Assembly: GCF_030400225.1 (NCBI RefSeq)
Contig: NZ_VJYB01000001.1
Location: 434,001 to 498,000 of the forward strand
Reading direction: 5' to 3'
DNA: 64,000 nt
From: Lactobacillus sp. UCMA15818
GTDB taxonomy: Bacteria > Bacillota > Bacilli > Lactobacillales > Lactobacillaceae
Under the pieces are notes generated by a model that did no database searches, was not told the origin of the DNA, and saw nothing but the letters and a program-made list of their open reading frames with translations. The translations under genes were made by a program, and so were the position numbers. Of the stretch, positions 60,024-64,000 are shown piece by piece (position 1 is the stretch's first letter; the number at the start of each line of letters is the position of its first letter).

Positions 60024-60677
60024 TTAATTTTTAAAACCCAAAGTAAACATCATAATACATAGACACACTAATGCTAGACCGCTGACAACCCTTTTTGGGA
60101 GTGGAACATTGCCTACACGCGGAACACCTACACAATAACCAATCAAAAAGCCGCCAATAAGCCCACCAATATGTCCTGCCAAATCAACACTGCCATAAAA
60201 TCCAAAAACAATATTCAATACAACCAACAGCAAAAACTGCCTTGCCATTGCCCTGATATATGGGTTACTACTAAATGATTCTCCCATCATCAAATAAATT
60301 CCAAATAATCCAAACAATGCAGTGCTCGCACCTGCAGATAAAGCATTTGGATTGAATGCAAAACTTGCAAGATTTCCAGCAACTCCACTCACTAAGTAGA
60401 CAGCCAAAAATCTGACACGGCCTAAAATACCTTCAAGTTGAATTCCTACAAAATATAAGGTTATCATGTTCAAAACAAGATGTTCAAATCCAATATGCAA
60501 AAACATTGGTGTGATTAAGCGCCACCATTGTCCCGCAATAATGAGCGAATTAACTTTTGCGCCAAATTCAACTAATACCCCGATGCTTTCACTGCCGCCC
60601 GCCAAAGTCATTAATACAAAGACGATTACATTAATCCCCAAAAGTGTATAGGTAACCACAGGTTTCTTTACCACCAT
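60024..60677 (-). CDS. Rhomboid-family intramembrane serine protease
   Basis: A 217-residue membrane protein with about six or seven spans. The catalytic serine lies in GASTALFG and the histidine in AGHIGGLIGGF; the N-terminal WWRLITPMFLHIGFEHLVLNM with HxxxN is also typical. It cleaves membrane proteins within the bilayer. A shorter form than Bacillus GluP, lacking the cytosolic domain. Neighbour order matches yqgP-yqgQ-glcK. Confidence 0.93.
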   Translation of the reverse strand: MVVKKPVVTYTLLGINVIVFVLMTLAGGSESIGVLVEFGAKVNSLIIAGQWWRLITPMFLHIGFEHLVLNMITLYFVGIQLEGILGRVRFLAVYLVSGVAGNLASFAFNPNALSAGASTALFGLFGIYLMMGESFSSNPYIRAMARQFLLLVVLNIVFGFYGSVDLAGHIGGLIGGFLIGYCVGVPRVGNVPLPKRVVSGLALVCLCIMMFTLGFKN

Positions 60678-60686
60678 AAATCATCC

Positions 60687-61238
60687 TCACAAAGTCAATA
60701 TTTTTTCTATCAAAACATCAGTTTCTTCAACCGGCCAAACTGATTCCTCAAAAAAGCGCGCCTTTTCAGCGAGACTAACCGTTGTACCTCCATAATCAGC
60801 TAAAAAGCGATCAAAATATCCACCGCCAAATCCCAGCCGCTCTCCTTTCGAAGAAAATGCTAATCCTGGAACAATAATTAAGTCAATTCGGGACTTTTCA
60901 AGCGTTATACCGGAACTTTCAGGCTCTAATATTCCAAATTTATTTCTCGCAACTTTCATCGTTGGAGTTAATAATTTAAAACTCATTTTTCTCTGTGCCA
61001 AAGTGAGTGGGATGCAAACCTGCTTAGATTCCATCCATGCTTGCAAAATAATTGGTTTAGTATCAATTTCAGAAGGTAAACTCAGAGTCACACCTACCGT
61101 ATCAGCCTTACTCCATTCAGAAGAATTAAAAAGCTTTCTGTACAGTAATAGTTCATCTAATTCTTTGTCCCATCCACTCTTTCTCTCTTCAAATATCGCC
61201 AATTGTTTTTTTCTATATAGTATTTTTTCTTTATTCAT
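60687..61238 (-). CDS. 5-formyltetrahydrofolate cyclo-ligase family protein
   Basis: A 183-residue enzyme forming 5,10-methenyl-THF from 5-formyl-THF with ATP. The start is uncertain: ATG 61238 (MNKEKILYRKKQ) fits homologues; TTG 61244 fits the GGGGG site. Conserved: VTLSLPSEIDTKPII, then DLIIVPGLAFSSKGERLGFGGGYFDRFL. Ends beside the rhomboid gene. Confidence 0.9.
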   Translation of the reverse strand: MNKEKILYRKKQLAIFEERKSGWDKELDELLLYRKLFNSSEWSKADTVGVTLSLPSEIDTKPIILQAWMESKQVCIPLTLAQRKMSFKLLTPTMKVARNKFGILEPESSGITLEKSRIDLIIVPGLAFSSKGERLGFGGGYFDRFLADYGGTTVSLAEKARFFEESVWPVEETDVLIEKILTL

Positions 61239-61326
61239 TACCAACAAGTAACCCCCAAAAAGATTCTATATTAAGAATTTCAAAGAGTGTAACATAACAA
61301 AAAACAACAGGAAAAAGTTCCTGTTG

Positions 61327-61476
61327 TTATTTTGTTTCGCGATGTAATGTTACCTTGTTGTCACGTGGACAGAACTTATTCAATTCCAAGCGATCTGGGT
61401 TATTACGCTTATTCTTACTAGATAGGTATGTCCTCTCATGACATTCAGTACATTCCATTGTAATGTGTACACGCAT
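61327..61476 (-). CDS. rpmG: 50S ribosomal protein L33
   Basis: A 49-residue L33: [18 protein letters not shown], then [19 protein letters not shown] and VTLHRETK. It has the first Cys pair (CTEC) and one of the second pair, where the fourth ligand is replaced by Asp/Asn, so zinc binding is doubtful. GGAGG upstream of the ATG at 61476. Confidence 0.93.
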   Translation of the reverse strand: MRVHITMECTECHERTYLSSKNKRNNPDRLELNKFCPRDNKVTLHRETK

Positions 61477-61605
61477 ATTCAAAACCTCCAAACTACGACT
61501 TCATTTCAAAAAGGCGACTAAGCCCTTAACGTAAATATAATACCATCTTTTATACAAACACGCTAGTATTTTTTCAAAAAATGTTAAGGAAATTCCCTTG
61601 ACAGC

Positions 61606-63681
61606 CTAATTCGTAGTATAACCATCACTGGATTGTACATCTTTCCAGTAAGCTGTATAGATTGCACTCATTGACGTCATGTTGATTGAATCTTCTTCAG
61701 ACATCCCAGGAAACGCAATCGCAATCACAACTTGCGGATTTTTAGCAGGTGCATATGAAACACCACTTAATGTCGTTGTTTCATTAGTTCCATAATAGGT
61801 CTGCGCAGTCCCAGTTTTTGCAACGACTTGTGGATTCAAATCTGCAAGTTTTGTCCCAGTTCTCAATGAATTAGATCCATGAACTACGTCCCAAAAACCA
61901 GTCTTTACAACATTCCACTCTGCACTTGTTGCACTTACAACGTTCAAGATGTTCGGTGTAAACTGATATTTAGTCTTCCCCAAAGTACCATCTTTATTTG
62001 TACCTCGAATGGCCTGTAAAATGTGCGGTTGCAAACGATAACCACCATTCGCAACAGTTGCCATATACTGTGCTAACTGAATTGTAGTATACGAATCATA
62101 GTTACCAAATGACAAGTCAAGTGCTTTACCAATATCGCTCTGACTTGAGGGTCCCTCATAGCCGGAAGCTTCACCTGGAATATCAACCCCAGTCTTCACA
62201 CCTAAACCAAATTGGTTAAAATAGCCCCTAAGTTTGCTGAATATTGAGGTTGACATATTCAATGAAGCATTTTCCTGATAATTGAACCCAGCTTCACGCA
62301 TTGCCAACTGCATCATATATGAGTTTGAAGAAATCTCCAAAGCATCAGAAGCCGTTAATTGTAAATTGTCATTTCCTGAAGCGTTAAACCATGAAGATTT
62401 ACTTGCTGTATCTTTCAGTTTGATTGGCTGATCAGTAAAAGTATTACTTGTGGGCGTAATTGCACCAGACATTAAACCTCCCATTACGGTTGCGCCCTTA
62501 ACAACAGACCCCATAACAAATGACTGATTGATTGTTCCAAGTGCGTTTTCAGAAACCTTACCGGTCTTAATATTACGGTTAACACCTGCTAAACCATAAA
62601 TTGCTCCTGTATTAGGGTTCATTATTACCGCATACGCACCAGCGAGATAAGGATTACTTCCCGAAACACTCTTAACTGCACTTTTCATAATACTTTGAAC
62701 ATCTTGTTGGAATTTTTCATTGATTGTTAAAACAACATTGTCACCCTTTTTGCCACCATAAGTCTTAATTTCTTTGGTAATTTTATTATTTTGAGTTTCA
62801 AGTGTTGTAACCGAATTAGTGCCCTTCAATACATTTTCATATTCAGCTTCAATATAGCTTGAGCCAACACTATCATCTCTTGCGTAGCCTTCTGCTAGAA
62901 GTTCACTTAACTGATCACTTGGTAATCCCTGCTTTTTACTTGTGACAGTTCCGATAACACTTTTAACAGAACTACCATTCGGATAACTTCGCGACCAACT
63001 CGTGCCAATCTTTACACCGGCCATTTGAGACAGATTTTCCCCCACCTCAGACATTTCACGATCGCTAACATCCTCATACTTCAAGTACACAGTTGAGAGT
63101 GAATATGCACCACTCATCTTCGAATAAACAATTGCTGCCTGCTTTTGTTTGCTTGTGAGATTAGCCGTGAGCTTATGCTTCTTCACATAAGCTACTTCAG
63201 CTTTGTAAGTTGCTGTTCCACTCAAACTTGAAAACTTGGTTATCTGTTTTTTTAATTTGTTGTTAACTGCCTTGAGATTTTGTTCATTTCCAAGATAGTA
63301 ATCAGATTTCATTGCCGTGGTCATTGTTGAAGTGTCGATCTTGACATATTTAACAAGTTCGTTAGCAATTTGATACATCTGTTTTGAGGTAACAGACAAC
63401 GGTTTTGTATAAGTAATCGCTCGCGAAGCGCTATTTGAAACCAGAACCTTTCCAGTTGAATCATAAATCATTCCACGCTGAACACTCCCTGTCTCAGTCT
63501 GTGTATCTGTACTACTGATTTCAGATTCAAATTTGGTTCCGTTAACAATTTGGAGATTTGCTAACTGCCAGATTAAAGCAGCAAATAGCAAAAAAACAAT
63601 TACAAAAAGAAAATTCAGTCTAAAAGGTGTCTGTGATTTCTTTATTTGTCTTTTTTTACTTGTTTTTCTAAGAAACTTCAA
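61606..63681 (-). CDS. pbp2b: Class B penicillin-binding protein (PBP2b-like transpeptidase)
   Basis: A 691-residue cell-wall transpeptidase. One membrane span at about 22-42, a PBP dimerisation domain (RGMIYDSTGKVL near 69), a linker region, and the transpeptidase with SVVK at 392-395, SSN at 451-453 and KTG at 622-624. Extra helices (about 110-200) resemble PBP2b of lactic bacteria. It acts in elongation or division. Confidence 0.94.
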   Translation of the reverse strand: MKFLRKTSKKRQIKKSQTPFRLNFLFVIVFLLFAALIWQLANLQIVNGTKFESEISSTDTQTETGSVQRGMIYDSTGKVLVSNSASRAITYTKPLSVTSKQMYQIANELVKYVKIDTSTMTTAMKSDYYLGNEQNLKAVNNKLKKQITKFSSLSGTATYKAEVAYVKKHKLTANLTSKQKQAAIVYSKMSGAYSLSTVYLKYEDVSDREMSEVGENLSQMAGVKIGTSWSRSYPNGSSVKSVIGTVTSKKQGLPSDQLSELLAEGYARDDSVGSSYIEAEYENVLKGTNSVTTLETQNNKITKEIKTYGGKKGDNVVLTINEKFQQDVQSIMKSAVKSVSGSNPYLAGAYAVIMNPNTGAIYGLAGVNRNIKTGKVSENALGTINQSFVMGSVVKGATVMGGLMSGAITPTSNTFTDQPIKLKDTASKSSWFNASGNDNLQLTASDALEISSNSYMMQLAMREAGFNYQENASLNMSTSIFSKLRGYFNQFGLGVKTGVDIPGEASGYEGPSSQSDIGKALDLSFGNYDSYTTIQLAQYMATVANGGYRLQPHILQAIRGTNKDGTLGKTKYQFTPNILNVVSATSAEWNVVKTGFWDVVHGSNSLRTGTKLADLNPQVVAKTGTAQTYYGTNETTTLSGVSYAPAKNPQVVIAIAFPGMSEEDSINMTSMSAIYTAYWKDVQSSDGYTTN

Positions 63682-63889
63682 TTTTTTTCCCTCACAATAA
63701 ATAATTAATTAGCCTTTTTCTAACATCGGCCTACCACATAATAACTCACCTAATAATGTTACCATAAATTAGTCTTGATACTTTATTAATTGTCTAAACT
63801 TTAATAAAAACTACATGCTTTTTTCAACTTTGCATTTAAGTATGTATTATAATTGAAGATGTTACATAAATCATTATTAGGAGTCTAGC

Positions 63890-64000
63890 ATGAAAATAAG
63901 ATTAGCACATTTTGTTCGTAGTCACTATCCTTTATTACTTAGTTTCTTCTTACCTATTTTTCTAATGGGCGGTTATTTCATCTCACAAGGAATGTTTCCT
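63890..64000 (+). CDS. Membrane protein start, YfhO-like (partial)
   Basis: Begins at ATG 63890 with AGGAG upstream and runs off the right edge after 37 codons. MKIRLAHFVRSHYPLLLSFFL is followed by a hydrophobic span ending GYFISQGMFP, which resembles the first span of YfhO-family proteins of lactobacilli (glycosylation-related, many spans). A TATAAT lies at 63848-63853. The family is a guess from a short N-terminus. Confidence 0.5.
   Translation, partial: MKIRLAHFVRSHYPLLLSFFLPIFLMGGYFISQGMFP

Overview
The window joins most of a temperate siphophage prophage (about 1-25.4 kb, left end cut off) to a long run of conserved chromosomal genes (about 25.5-64 kb) from a low-GC Gram-positive bacterium. 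The gene set (rplS/trmD/rimM/rpsP/ffh/ylxM/ftsY/smc/rnc, fakA next to an Asp23-family protein, prkC/prpC, glnR-glnA, a DUF3042 protein, a YqgQ protein, a YfhO-like start) points to the family Lactobacillaceae. I cannot fix the genus.

Prophage, read right to left on the minus strand except for the lysogeny block. The integrase (24290-25411, +) lies at the host junction beside rplS. A lysogeny block follows: a membrane-anchored moron protein, an ImmA/IrrE-type metallopeptidase, a CI-like repressor, three TTAAC-N5-GTTAA operators and a divergent Cro-like gene. Next come a cluster of very small genes in alternating orientation, an antirepressor and an early operon of small proteins. The replication and recombination genes are Gp157, ERF, an HNHc nuclease, SSB, an initiator and a DnaC-like loader. 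After them are an AAA ATPase with a DNA methyltransferase, a second HNHc nuclease and an ArpU/RinA-like late regulator. A 0.7 kb non-coding stretch holds four tRNA-like folds. Last come the packaging and head genes (TerS, TerL, portal, minor head protein, scaffold, capsid with an Ig-like tail domain, connectors) and the start of the tail tube gene.

The most unusual locus is the large terminase. Its gene stops inside an intein. The N-terminal intein half is fused to 395 residues of TerL, a free-standing HNH endonuclease gene with its own promoter-like sequence follows, and the C-terminal intein half plus the last 34 TerL residues lie in a third reading frame. The break falls immediately before the third nuclease aspartate, so a complete packaging nuclease would need protein trans-splicing.

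Chromosome. From right to left on the minus strand: pbp2b, rpmG, a folate cyclo-ligase, rhomboid, yqgQ, glcK, a rhodanese-like protein, miaA, a PLP enzyme, glnR-glnA, gmk-rpoZ, coaBC-priA-fmt-rsmB-prpC-prkC-rsgA-rpe-thiN, asp23-like/fakA/recG/plsX/acpP, rnc-smc-ftsY-ylxM-ffh, rpsP-rimM-trmD and rplS. Plus-strand exceptions are rpmB, a DUF3042 gene, an apparently SOS-controlled YolD-like gene and the partial gene at the right edge. priA shows no ATG, GTG or TTG where its conserved N-terminus begins and seems to start at ATC.
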